From the NCBI GenBank assembly GCA_903840415.1, contig CAIMFY010000118.1, positions 1-64,000 of the forward strand: a stretch of DNA of 64,000 nucleotides, read 5' to 3'. The DNA comes from an uncultured Opitutia bacterium. GTDB taxonomy: Bacteria; Verrucomicrobiota; Verrucomicrobiia; Opitutales; Opitutaceae. The notes under the pieces are model-generated. The model saw nothing but the letters and a program-made list of their open reading frames with translations. It did not search any database and was not told the origin of the DNA. Of this stretch, positions 7,844 to 17,300 are shown piece by piece. The position numbers and the translations under genes are program-made. The number at the start of each line of letters is the position of its first letter. Positions within the stretch are counted from its first letter, which is position 1.

Positions 7844-8026
7844 ATGCCGCTTCAGCCCAAATGGGTCACGACCACCCACGTGGTTGCGTTCTTCCTCCAC
7901 GAGCTCGTCCTCGAACTTTTCGTCGTCGGTTTCGTTGCTCGCGAATCTGCCCGAGCACGTGGAGTCGCGCGCAACTACTACCGCGCGTTCATCGAGTCCG
8001 ACGCCCGCTGCCTCGAGGCAGCGTGA
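7844..8026 (+). CDS. Possible small membrane protein or gene stub
   Basis: This 60-codon frame has third-base GC and codon choice like the surrounding genes. It encodes a hydrophobic stretch (HVVAFFLHELVLELFVVGFVA) followed by a charged tail ending in CLEAA. No family is recognised. It may be a decayed fragment, since it sits in a gene-poor stretch before a pseudogene. Confidence 0.3.
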   Translation: MPLQPKWVTTTHVVAFFLHELVLELFVVGFVARESARARGVARNYYRAFIESDARCLEAA

Positions 8027-8086
8027 GGCCGGCCGGAGCTTCGACACTGCTCTTGGCTCTGGCTGAAAGTAAAGTCCAGATACATC

Positions 8087-9044
8087 ATGCCGGTGCTTAG
8101 CACGAACCCAGTATCAATCGAGCTAACGCAATTAGCCGCGACCCTGAAGTTGGGAAATGCCTTGGCGGAATTTATTTCACAGTATCACTCGACTATCCAA
8201 CTGAAGCGCGCGCGCTTCGGCACGGTCGAAAATGTATTGGCGCCAGCCTATCTGTTCACCCCGGTAAACGTGGTGCCGGGGAGAAAATATCCGGGTTTGG
8301 TCTTCATCCGCGGCAGCGCCCACGGTCAGTTCGGCAACCGATATTTCGATTTAATCGAGCAAGTTATCGTCCGTGGTTATGTGGTAATTTGCCCCGACAT
8401 TCGAGGCAGTATCGGCTATGGCTCGGCCTATTTTCGAAAGGTCGATATCGCTGGTGGAGAAGTTGGCGACGTCCTTTCAGCAGTAGACTTTCTCCTCGCG
8501 TCCACTCCCTTCGTCGATTCCCAGCGCTTAGCGATCATGGGGATCGGCCATGGTGGTTTGATGGCGTTGATCACAATTGAAAAGGCGCCCGATCGGTTCA
8601 AGGCGGCTGTTGATGTGGTGGGACCGGCCAACCCCACGGCTATGCCGCACGGCGAACTGCCGCGGCAGACCGCGCGGAGTTTTACGGGCAGCCAAGTTTG
8701 GCGGGGGCGGATCAGGATCCGAAGATCTTAGTCGAGAAATCGCCGATTGCACATGTTGCGCGAATTCGATCCCCCTGCTGATCGTGGCGGCCAGCAACGA
8801 TACGATCGTGCCTGTCGAATGGCATCAAACGCCGCTGCTCGCGGCCTTGGAGGCGGCCAAGATAAAACACGAGTATCAACTTTATACTAATACGCCGGGC
8901 GGGCATGAATTCTTCCCGGATACGCTCGTTGGCCACGAAGCCCTCGCCCGAGCGTTCGACTTTCTCGATCGGGCCGTAAATGCCAACGCCGCGGCAAAAA
9001 AGTCCGCACAATCTTCGTATTCAGCAAAGCTGTTGAACTGTTGA
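8087..9044 (+). pseudogene. Decayed S9-type alpha/beta hydrolase
   Basis: The first 200 codons match the intact hydrolase at 9103-10149: PGRKYPGLVFIRG, GYVVICPDIRGS and YG beside the nucleophile elbow. The elbow reads MGIGHGG, with Gly (GGC, 8546-8548) where the intact paralogue has Ser in AHSRGG. Near 8700 the frame shifts, and again near 8760. Later pieces in other frames give the remaining catalytic signatures (PLLIVAASNDTIVP and TPGGHEFF). There is no signal peptide. A lost nucleophile and at least two frameshifts make it non-functional. It faces its paralogue tail to tail. Confidence 0.8.
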
Positions 9045-9102
9045 TGTTGCACTATCGCCAGCTACGAGCACTGCGGAAACGAAGCCGCATCCGGGAGTAG
9101 GC

Positions 9103-10149
9103 TCAAGGAGATAGATATTTCGCGAACCAATCGAACGTGCGCTTCATGCTGTCGCGGGCTTCCGGCGTATCGGCGAACGGAAACTCGTGACCGCCGGGGG
9201 CGAGTTCATAGAGTTGTTCGTCATAGGTTTTGCCGTAAGCTTTCAGTGCCTCGATCACGCGCTTGTTGTGCAGTTGATAAGGGACAGTCTTATCGCCGGT
9301 GGTTGAGAGCAGGAGTACTGGCGTCTCGATTTTTTCGACGAAGAAGGCCGGCGAGACCGCGATGTAGGCGGGAAGGTTTTTGTCGGGCAGCTTGCCGCCA
9401 TAGTTTTTCTGGCTGGTAATATCCTGACGACGGGCCTCGGTTTTGTAGCCCATAAACGAGACGAGATCGCTCAGCCCAGCGATGCCAACCGCCGCTTTGA
9501 AGCGCTTCGGTTCCACCTCCAGCGCGCGCAACTCTACCATGCCGCCACGACTGTGGGCGAAGATGCCCAGCCGGGCCGGATCGACGTAATCCTTGCCGGC
9601 GAAATAAGCGGCCGCGGCCAGCACATCCGCGAGATCTGTGACCCCATAGTTATTTTCGTAGATGGTCTCACCGTGACCCGAACTGCCGCGATATTCGGGG
9701 TAGATGACGACATAACCGCGTTGCACGGCTGCTTCGATCCAGGGAAACCATTGCGGCGTGAGCTGGATGTGCGCGCCACCATGCACGAAAACGAGGGCGG
9801 GATATTTTTTGCCCGCCGTGAGATTGGCGGGCGTGAAAATCTCCGCGGGAATAGTTTCCTTGTCGGCCGTGCTGGTGGCGAACCAGACCTGCTGCAGGTG
9901 AATGCGCCCGGCGTATTCCTGTTGGAACCTAGAGGCGATAAGCTCGGTTTTAAGCCCATAGACCTCTTGCATGAGCAACGCGATCTGACCGCCGACATCC
10001 TTCGGATCGCGGCTCAGGAAGTTCGTGAGTTCGCCTTCCGCTGGCGCCGTTGTCGTCTCTGCACCTGACAACGAGAACGCAGGCCCAATTGCTGCGAAGG
10101 CCAGAATGGTACCGAAGAAGGATCGGTGAAAAAATCGGGATGTAATCAT
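9103..10149 (-). CDS. Secreted alpha/beta hydrolase, S9 prolyl-oligopeptidase-like
   Basis: This 348-residue protein has a signal peptide (TILAFAAIGPAFSLSGA) and one alpha/beta hydrolase domain: KKYPALVFVHGGAHI (oxyanion-side HGG), GYVVIYPEYRGSSGHG, nucleophile elbow AHSRGG, acid in TTGDKTVPY and His in APGGHEFPF. It lacks the beta-propeller of full S9 peptidases, so it may be a short peptidase or esterase acting in the periplasm. It starts 50 bases after the TonB receptor and is likely the last gene of the ggt-receptor operon. The decayed copy downstream shows it was duplicated. Confidence 0.85.
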   Translation of the reverse strand: MITSRFFHRSFFGTILAFAAIGPAFSLSGAETTTAPAEGELTNFLSRDPKDVGGQIALLMQEVYGLKTELIASRFQQEYAGRIHLQQVWFATSTADKETIPAEIFTPANLTAGKKYPALVFVHGGAHIQLTPQWFPWIEAAVQRGYVVIYPEYRGSSGHGETIYENNYGVTDLADVLAAAAYFAGKDYVDPARLGIFAHSRGGMVELRALEVEPKRFKAAVGIAGLSDLVSFMGYKTEARRQDITSQKNYGGKLPDKNLPAYIAVSPAFFVEKIETPVLLLSTTGDKTVPYQLHNKRVIEALKAYGKTYDEQLYELAPGGHEFPFADTPEARDSMKRTFDWFAKYLSP

Positions 10150-10199
10150 GATGAAGAGAAGTTTGGTTCCGGCGCAGATTTATCCGGTGGAAGGGTCGC

Positions 10200-12326
10200 T
10201 CAGAAGTTGGCCGAGAGACTGAGCTTGGCCAATCGGGGGGCCGTCACGCCGAGCAGGCTCGCACCCGACACCGCCCAGGCATTTTTGTCGGTGAGGTTGT
10301 CGCAGTTGAGCCGCACGGAATAGGAAATGTTGCCGAGCTTGAGCCGATAGCGCAGCCCGGCGGAATAAGTGGTGTAGCCGCCGATATAACCCTGATCGGT
10401 ATTGTTGACGGGGCGACGACCGACGTAGTAAGTGCCGACAGAGAGGCTGAGGTCTTTCACGGGCGTGGCCCATTCGACGAAGCCCGATCCGGTGTAACGG
10501 GCGGTGCCTTCCGGGGTCTTGTTGAGGGTGGTGGCGTTGAGCGCCTTCGTCTGGCGGGCATCGAGCGTCTGGCCAGAGACGATGAGCGACACATTCTTGG
10601 CGATTTCGCCGGACGCAAACAGCTCGAGCCCGCGGAAGCGCGCGAGACCGTTCGGCACGAAGGTGTTCGTCGCGGGATCGGTAAAGGCGCTGGGGCGCTC
10701 GATTTGATAAACGCCGAGTTGGAGCAACAGTCCGCCGAAGAGCTTCGCCTTGCTGCCGACTTCGTATTGGGTCGAGGTCAATGGCGGCAACACGGAGCCG
10801 GCGTTGACAGTGCCGATGGGAGCATTGCCACCGGCCTCGAGCCCCCTGAGGTAGCTCGTGTAGATGGAGGTGTCTGCCGTGGGCTTGAAGGACGCCGAGA
10901 ACATCGGTTGTGTCTGACCTTTGGTGACGTAATTGGTGGTCGCTGTTGTGCTGATGTAGTCTGTGTCGCGCACGCCGACGATCAGTTGCACTCGCTCCTT
11001 GAAGGCCGACATGCGGTCGGTGGCGTAGTAGGCAAAGTCGAGAATGCGGGTCGGCACATGCGTGATGGTCGTCGTGGTCGTCGCCAAAACAGGAACCGGA
11101 ACCGGATTGTAGTAGTTCTGGCTGAAGTTGACTGAGCCTTGCTGGGGTGCGTCGCTCCGGCGAGTGTTGCCCGTGAGGCCGAACGATACGTCGTGCCGGA
11201 TCGGGCCCGTGAGAAAGCGGCCGAAAATCTCGCCGCGGTAATTGGAATTGCGGTAGTCTTGGCCGGGGTAATAATTGATCTTCAGGGCGCCGGCGCCGGT
11301 GGTGATGTTGGTAAACGTGAAGGGGGCGTAGATACGATTGCGGTTAGTTTCGGCATTGCCGGCTTCGACGAAGACGGTCCACTGCGGGGAGATGAGGTAG
11401 TCGAGGCGCGTCCACCAGTTCGTCATGAAGGCATCGTAGCGCATCCAACTGCCGCCGATGTTTTGGGTGTTGGGCGGAAGCGGTGGAGGGGTGACGACTC
11501 CGGCGACTGCTGCCGGCAGCGTGATTGCGGCTTGCTCAGTGACGTTCTTCTTGAGGTGTTCGACATCGGCGCGGAACGTCAGCTTCTGGGTGATGCGCCA
11601 GTCGGCGGCGAGGGAGGCAAACGATCGGTCGCCGGCAAAATTATCGATTCCGGTTTCCTCTTTGTTGGAGGCGGCATTGACGCGGAGACCGTATTTGCCT
11701 TCCGCGCCGAAGCGGCGGCCGACGTCGATCGCGCCGCCGTAGGCGCCGGCTGAGTTGGCGGTAAAGGTAAGTGTCGTGATCGGATCGGGAGTGGCGCGCT
11801 TCGTGACGAGGTTGATCACGCCGCTGGGCGGCACGAAACCATAATAAAGCGAGGCGGTGCCCTTGAGCACCTCGACGCGCTCCTTGTTCTCGAGCGCGAT
11901 GTCCGCGAGGTTGATGATGGGCAGCGAGCCGTTAAGCCGGTAGTTGCCGCGATTCTCGATCACAATGCCGCGAATCGCGAGATTGTTGTAGGTGGCGCCG
12001 GTGAGTTGCGACTGCGTGACGCCGGCGGTGTTCTTCAGCGCGTCGAAGAGGCCGCGGGCGTTTTGAGCCTCGAGCACCTCTTTCGTGAGCACGTTGATGG
12101 TGAGCGGCACATCGACCGGATTCATGTCGCGAAACGCGCCCATCTGCACGCTTTCAGCCTGATAGCTCTGCGTCTTTGCGGCGGAGACGTTGAACGCCTC
12201 AAGGGTGACCGGCGGTAATTCCTTGGTGGCTTCGGAGGCCGGTGTCTGGGCCTGAGCTGACACCATCAGTGCAAACAACGCGCCTGAGATGGCGAGGGTG
12301 TGGCAGTTTTTTTTCACGGGGTTCAT
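10200..12326 (-). CDS. TonB-dependent outer-membrane receptor, siderophore type
   Basis: This 708-residue protein has a signal peptide ending in SAQAQ. A plug domain follows (VPLTINVLTKEVLEAQNARG, NNLAIRGIVIENRG, ERVEVLKGTASLYYGFVPPSGVINLVTK) and then a beta-barrel ending in an aromatic Phe (LSLSANF), as outer-membrane barrels do. The plug is closest to siderophore receptors, but substrate prediction from this is unsafe. No STN signalling domain is present. Its neighbours, gamma-glutamyltransferase and a secreted hydrolase, suggest the cargo may be a peptide or glutathione-like compound rather than iron. It is the middle gene of three on this strand. Confidence 0.92.
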   Translation of the reverse strand: MNPVKKNCHTLAISGALFALMVSAQAQTPASEATKELPPVTLEAFNVSAAKTQSYQAESVQMGAFRDMNPVDVPLTINVLTKEVLEAQNARGLFDALKNTAGVTQSQLTGATYNNLAIRGIVIENRGNYRLNGSLPIINLADIALENKERVEVLKGTASLYYGFVPPSGVINLVTKRATPDPITTLTFTANSAGAYGGAIDVGRRFGAEGKYGLRVNAASNKEETGIDNFAGDRSFASLAADWRITQKLTFRADVEHLKKNVTEQAAITLPAAVAGVVTPPPLPPNTQNIGGSWMRYDAFMTNWWTRLDYLISPQWTVFVEAGNAETNRNRIYAPFTFTNITTGAGALKINYYPGQDYRNSNYRGEIFGRFLTGPIRHDVSFGLTGNTRRSDAPQQGSVNFSQNYYNPVPVPVLATTTTTITHVPTRILDFAYYATDRMSAFKERVQLIVGVRDTDYISTTATTNYVTKGQTQPMFSASFKPTADTSIYTSYLRGLEAGGNAPIGTVNAGSVLPPLTSTQYEVGSKAKLFGGLLLQLGVYQIERPSAFTDPATNTFVPNGLARFRGLELFASGEIAKNVSLIVSGQTLDARQTKALNATTLNKTPEGTARYTGSGFVEWATPVKDLSLSVGTYYVGRRPVNNTDQGYIGGYTTYSAGLRYRLKLGNISYSVRLNCDNLTDKNAWAVSGASLLGVTAPRLAKLSLSANF

Positions 12327-12409
12327 ATCTGTTGGGGTTTTGGAGTTTGCGTTTACGAATTTGGTGGTGGGTGAAATTTATTGGACGGCCGAGCCGTCGG
12401 TTGGAGAGT

Positions 12410-14191
12410 TTACCAGCCGATCGCGTAGACCGAAGCTGCCGGACCGGCCCACGAACCTTCCGTGCCCCAGCGGCGCGGGTCCGCGCCACCGTAGAGAAAT
12501 CCGGTCGCGGCATCGCGCACGATGCCGTTCACGCAGCCCTCGTCAGACGGGATTGGTTTCAACGTGTAACCTTTGGCGCGCAGGCCCGCGAGCGTCGCTT
12601 CCGGCAACCGGTCTTCGACGGAAAACACCGGCGGAATCTCGGTGCCGGTCTCCTGGAAGCCGCCGTAGATCATCCGCGGCTCGGAGACGGCGCGCTGCAC
12701 ATCCAGGCCGAAGTCGAAAATATTGACCAACACCTGCGCCATACGCTGCCAGATGCCGTCGTTGCCCGGCGTGCCGATCGCCATGAATGGCTGGCCGTCC
12801 TTGAGCACGATGAGCGGCGATTGGTTCGAGCGCGGTCTGCGGCCGGGGCCGACCTTCGAGGGGCTGGCCGGATCGGTGTGGAGGTGGCGCATTTGGTTGC
12901 TGAATAGAACGCCGGTATCCGCGGCGACGACACAGGATCCGAACCAGGAGCCCAGTGTCTGCGTGAGCGACACCATGTTGCCGGCGGCATCCACGACGCA
13001 CAGGTGGGTGGTGTTGGCCTTGTCGGGCGGCGGTGTCGGGCCCGCGGGCGGCGGCACGCTGGGCATGGTCCGATCGAGGGCGATGAGTTTCCGGCGTTCG
13101 TTCGCATACTCCTTGCTCAGCAGCCGGCTGATCGGCACGGAGGTGAATTCCGGGTCAGCCACATAGCGGTTGCGATCGGCGATGGCTAGACGCTGCACTT
13201 CGCCGATCACATGCAGGTAGTCGGCGCTGTTGAGCTTGAGCGCTGGCAGATCGAAGGTTTCTAGGAGGTTAAGCTGCATCAGCAGGGCGATGCCGCTGCT
13301 GTTGGGCGGCTGGGTGAAGACCGTGTAGCCATGGTAGGTGGTCGAGATCGGCTCGACCCATTTGGTCTGGTAGCCGGCGAGATCGTCGTAGGTGAGCAGG
13401 CCGGAATTGTCTTTGTAGAACTTGGCGATGCTTCGAGCGATGTCGCCGCGGTAGAAAACGTCGGCGCCGTCCTCCGCGATGCGGCGGAGTGTGCGGGCGA
13501 GATCGGGTTGTTTGAAAATTTCCCCCGGCTGCGGAATGCGGCCGCCGGGAAAAAAGACCCGGCGCGTGCTCGGGTAATTCAGATTATTCTGCTGCAGCTT
13601 CACGAGCTCGGAGAACTCCTCGGTGACAACGAAGCCGTTTTCCGCAAGGTCGATTGCGGGCTGGACCACGTCGCGCCAGGGGAGCGAACCGTAGGCTTTG
13701 TGGAGCGCCTCGTAACCTTTCAGGTTCGAGGGCACCGGCGTCGAGAGGTAACCGGAGCGGTAGTCCTTGCCCTTGAGCGCCTCGATGGTCGCGGCCTGCG
13801 GCGCGGTGCCGTAGAAATTCAGCGCCTTTACCTGCCGCTCCTTCGCCACATACAACATCGCGAAACCCTGGCCGCCGATCGTCGAGTCCTTCGGATCGAC
13901 CACCGTGGTGGCGAAGGCGGTCGCGACGGCGGCGTCGAAGGCGTTGCCGCCTTTCAGCAGAATCTGCACGCCGGCGATCGAGGACAGCGGGTGCAGCGAC
14001 GTCACCATGCCGTGCCGGCCGGTGATGAGCGGGCGCGCCAGAGCGGATTCGTTCGAGCGGGGCATCACATCCGTCGCGGGCACTGTGCTGGGGACTTCCT
14101 GAGCGGAAACCGACGCTAGCTGACCGGCAACCACGCCGAGGATACAGCACGCGAGGCGTCTTCCGATCAACGGGGCGAGAGATTCATGCAT
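12410..14191 (-). CDS. ggt: Gamma-glutamyltransferase
   Basis: This 593-residue precursor is exported by a signal peptide (about residues 11-30) and should cleave itself into two subunits before Thr394 of the NTTH motif. It carries the family landmarks GGNAFDAAVATAF, STIGGQGF near the donor site, and NMVSLTQT and RPRSNQSPLIV in the small subunit. The enzyme removes or transfers gamma-glutamyl groups from glutathione and related peptides in the periplasm. GGT proteins are usually 560-600 residues, so it is full length. It is the first gene of a likely operon with the receptor, whose start lies 83 bases downstream. Confidence 0.93.
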   Translation of the reverse strand: MHESLAPLIGRRLACCILGVVAGQLASVSAQEVPSTVPATDVMPRSNESALARPLITGRHGMVTSLHPLSSIAGVQILLKGGNAFDAAVATAFATTVVDPKDSTIGGQGFAMLYVAKERQVKALNFYGTAPQAATIEALKGKDYRSGYLSTPVPSNLKGYEALHKAYGSLPWRDVVQPAIDLAENGFVVTEEFSELVKLQQNNLNYPSTRRVFFPGGRIPQPGEIFKQPDLARTLRRIAEDGADVFYRGDIARSIAKFYKDNSGLLTYDDLAGYQTKWVEPISTTYHGYTVFTQPPNSSGIALLMQLNLLETFDLPALKLNSADYLHVIGEVQRLAIADRNRYVADPEFTSVPISRLLSKEYANERRKLIALDRTMPSVPPPAGPTPPPDKANTTHLCVVDAAGNMVSLTQTLGSWFGSCVVAADTGVLFSNQMRHLHTDPASPSKVGPGRRPRSNQSPLIVLKDGQPFMAIGTPGNDGIWQRMAQVLVNIFDFGLDVQRAVSEPRMIYGGFQETGTEIPPVFSVEDRLPEATLAGLRAKGYTLKPIPSDEGCVNGIVRDAATGFLYGGADPRRWGTEGSWAGPAASVYAIGW

Positions 14192-14289
14192 GAGCGGTGG
14201 GGTAAGGATCAGGGCGCCCGGCCGAAGACGGATCTTGGCGCCATGCAGACAGCAACCTCCCGGACCGCGGCCGGCGCAACGCCCGCCTT

Positions 14290-14305
14290 TAGACCTATAG
14301 GTCTA
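14290..14305. promoter_or_regulatory. 16-bp palindrome between ggt and the sensor kinase
   Basis: TAGACCTATAGGTCTA is a perfect palindrome, AT-richer than its surroundings, lying between the divergent starts of ggt (14191) and the sensor kinase. It is a good candidate binding site for the NarL-type regulator encoded at the far end of the kinase gene. It also argues that the kinase starts downstream of it. Confidence 0.45.
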
Positions 14306-14359
14306 GTCTGGCGCCGCAATCAACTCGCCCCGCCTCCCCGTCTCGCTCAACTTGCCCGC

Positions 14360-17300
14360 GTGATCGGATCCCGCTGCGGTTTATTTCCGGCCTGCTGCCT
14401 AAGCGTGATGCTGGCGGGCGCCTCGGTGGTGCATGCGGCCGATCCGGAGCGCGCGTCGGACGCGGGGCTCGCGATCATTGAAACGCCCGATGTGGGCCGT
14501 GCCTTTGTAAGCGGGCCGGTGACGGCTTTCGCGCACAGTGCGGACGGCGTGCTCTTCGTCGGTTCGCATCGGCTGGCGGCGTTCGACGGTGCGGTCTGGC
14601 GCGCCATCGCGGTCCCGGATGCCAGTCGCGTGCTGGCGCTTGCGCACAGCCCGGTCGGAGCGGGCCAGGCGGCGCAGAGCGGCGCGTCGGGAAAAATGTC
14701 CGCGCTCCCGCCGGAGCCGGAACGCATCTGGGTCGGAGCGAGCGGCACGATCGGTTGCCTCGAAAAAGACGGTTCCGGGCAGTGGATTTTTCGTTCGTTC
14801 AAGGCGCAACTGGCGGCGGCCAAGCTGGGCGAGATCGACGAGGTCCGGTATGTGCATCCAGCCGGCCGGGGCGCGGTGTTCGTGGCACGGTCTAGGATTC
14901 TGCGCTGGGACGGCGAGACCATGACCGCGTGGGATTTGCCCTCGGCGACCCGATTGTATGCGTTTGCCGATGGCGACACATTGATGGTCTATCAAAGCGG
15001 CGTCGGCTTGCTCCGTCTGGAGGCAAACGGGCCCAAGCTCTGGCTGCCCGAGAGCACGTTGCCGGCGCGGCCGCCCATGGTCGGCTATCTGACGCTCGCT
15101 GGCGGCATTCGCCTGGCGGTGTTCAACGATGCCGTCTATCGGCACCGGGCGGATGGCTGGATGCGATTGGAGGAGGTATCCAATGTTCTGAGTGGAAAGC
15201 GGGCGATCCGTGCCTTGCCGCAAGCAGACGGCGCGCTCGTCATCGGCACTACTTACGGCGGCGTCGTGTTGACCAAGGCCGACGGCAAGCTGCTTGGCGT
15301 CACCAACAGCCAGAGTGGACTCCCTGACGACTGTGTGAACACGATGTGGGCCGACGGCGCCGGTCAGCTCTGGGTCGGTATGAACCGGGGTCTAACCCGC
15401 CTCGTGGGGGTTGGCGCGCTGTCCCTGTTTGATCAACGGGTGGGGCTGGCCACCCGGGACATCAAGGAAGTGATCTCGCACGATGGCCGGCCGATCGTCA
15501 TCACCGGACAGAGTGTTTATGCGTTGGTGCCGGCCACGGTATCGGCCGTGGCTCATTTTTCTAGGGTCGAAACCTACTGGACGTTTCTGCGCGATGGCGT
15601 GGTCGTGGACGGCCAGTTGTGGCTGGGCGACTCAAGTGGGCTCTGGCGGGTCTCGGCTGGCAAGGGCGTGCGCGAGCCCCAATTCGCCGCCGAGGTGTTT
15701 CTGCTGTTCAAGCCGCGGGCGCTTTCCCGGGGATTTCTGTTTTTCGAATCCAGCGAGTGTATGGCCTGGTTGTCCGACGAACGGGGCGGCGCCGCAGTCT
15801 CACTACATCAGAACCTCGATAGCGCGCCAGTCTCCGCAGTGGAAGATCGCAGCGGCACCATCTTCGTCTCCACGATCAACGGACAGATCCACGCCTTCGT
15901 CTGGAACGAGTCGGAGCGCCGGCTGGAGCGGGTAGCTCGTTATGTCCAGGGCCAGGGCCTGCCGGTCGTCGGCACGCGTCCGGTGCTTTCCACGGTCGAC
16001 GGGGCGGTGTTGGCCTTCACCGATCGAGGCATCCTTGCCTTGGGCCGGGAACGGAAGGAGTTCAAGCCGGCCGCGGAGTTTGCCGATTTCATCGCGGTGG
16101 CGGCGGCGCCCTCGGCCAGAGGCGGCGCCTATTGGGTGGTCCAACACAAGGAACTGGGTGAAGCTGGCCCCAAGGCCTTGCTTTGGGTGGAGCGGGACAC
16201 GGCGGAGAACAGGTTTCGCTGGCGGGCGCTGCATGCGCCCGGCCTCGATCAAGCTGGCGATGTTTCCAGCGCAAACCTAACCACCGAGAGGGGAGCGGAT
16301 GTGCTGTGGATTGGCGGAGCCAACGCCGTGCTTCGACTCGAGACCACGCAGTTGCGTCCCGCCGAGGCAGTGCCGGAGGTGTTCCTGCGAGCAGTCCAAC
16401 TCGGCGCTAGCGATCTGGCGCCGGTCGCCGCCGGCGCACGCGCGAACTTCCCGTCCTCGGTGAAACGGATGGAATTTGTGTTTGCCGTCGGAGCCGCCCT
16501 GACGACCGACAGTGCCTTCTCCTATCAGACTAGGCTCGAAGGCATCGAGCGGGAATGGTCGTCGCCGCACAACACACCGGACCGGGAATTCACCGGTCTG
16601 CCCGCGGGGCAGTATGCTTTCACCGTCCGCGCCGTCGATCGGTTCGGCCGGCCCGGCCCGCCGCTACGTTACAATTTCGCGGTCGAAGCGGCGTGGTATC
16701 GCCGGCCATGGACCTTCGCGCTGGACGCGGCGATCGCAGCGCTGCTGGTGTGGGCCGTGGTGCGCTGGCGGGTGCATCAATTGCAGCGGCAAACCGAGCG
16801 CCTGAACCGGCTGGTCAACGAACGGACGCGCGAGCTGTCGCTTTCCAACACCGCCAAGTCGGAATTTCTCGAGAATATCAGCCACGAGATTCGCAATCCC
16901 CTCAACGGCATCGTCGGGCTGATCAATCTGCTCGAGGAGAAAAGCCTTTCCGGGCCGGAGCGCGAGCACGCACAGGCGCTGAAGGAATGCAGCGAAAACC
17001 TCACCCGCGTTTTCAACGAGGTGCTCAACTTCTCCAAGCTGGAATATGGCTACGTGACGCTGGAGGAACGGGCGTTCCAACTGGCCGGGTTGCTGGACTC
17101 AGTGCGCAATTTGTTCAGTGGTCCGGCCGCCCAGCAGGGCAGCACCATCGCCGCGCGATTCCCGTCTGGATTTGCCGACGGCTTCTGGGGCGATGACGGC
17201 AAGATCAAAACCATCGTCGGAAATTTCGTCGGCAACGCCCTCAAATATGCCCCCGGCACTCCCGTCGAGCTGGTCGTGACGATCGACGAGGCCGCAGAGG

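Noticed and set aside
10704-11753. Plus-strand frames opposite the TonB receptor
   Set aside because: Antisense frames of a clear receptor, with repetitive Gly/Val/Ala composition only.
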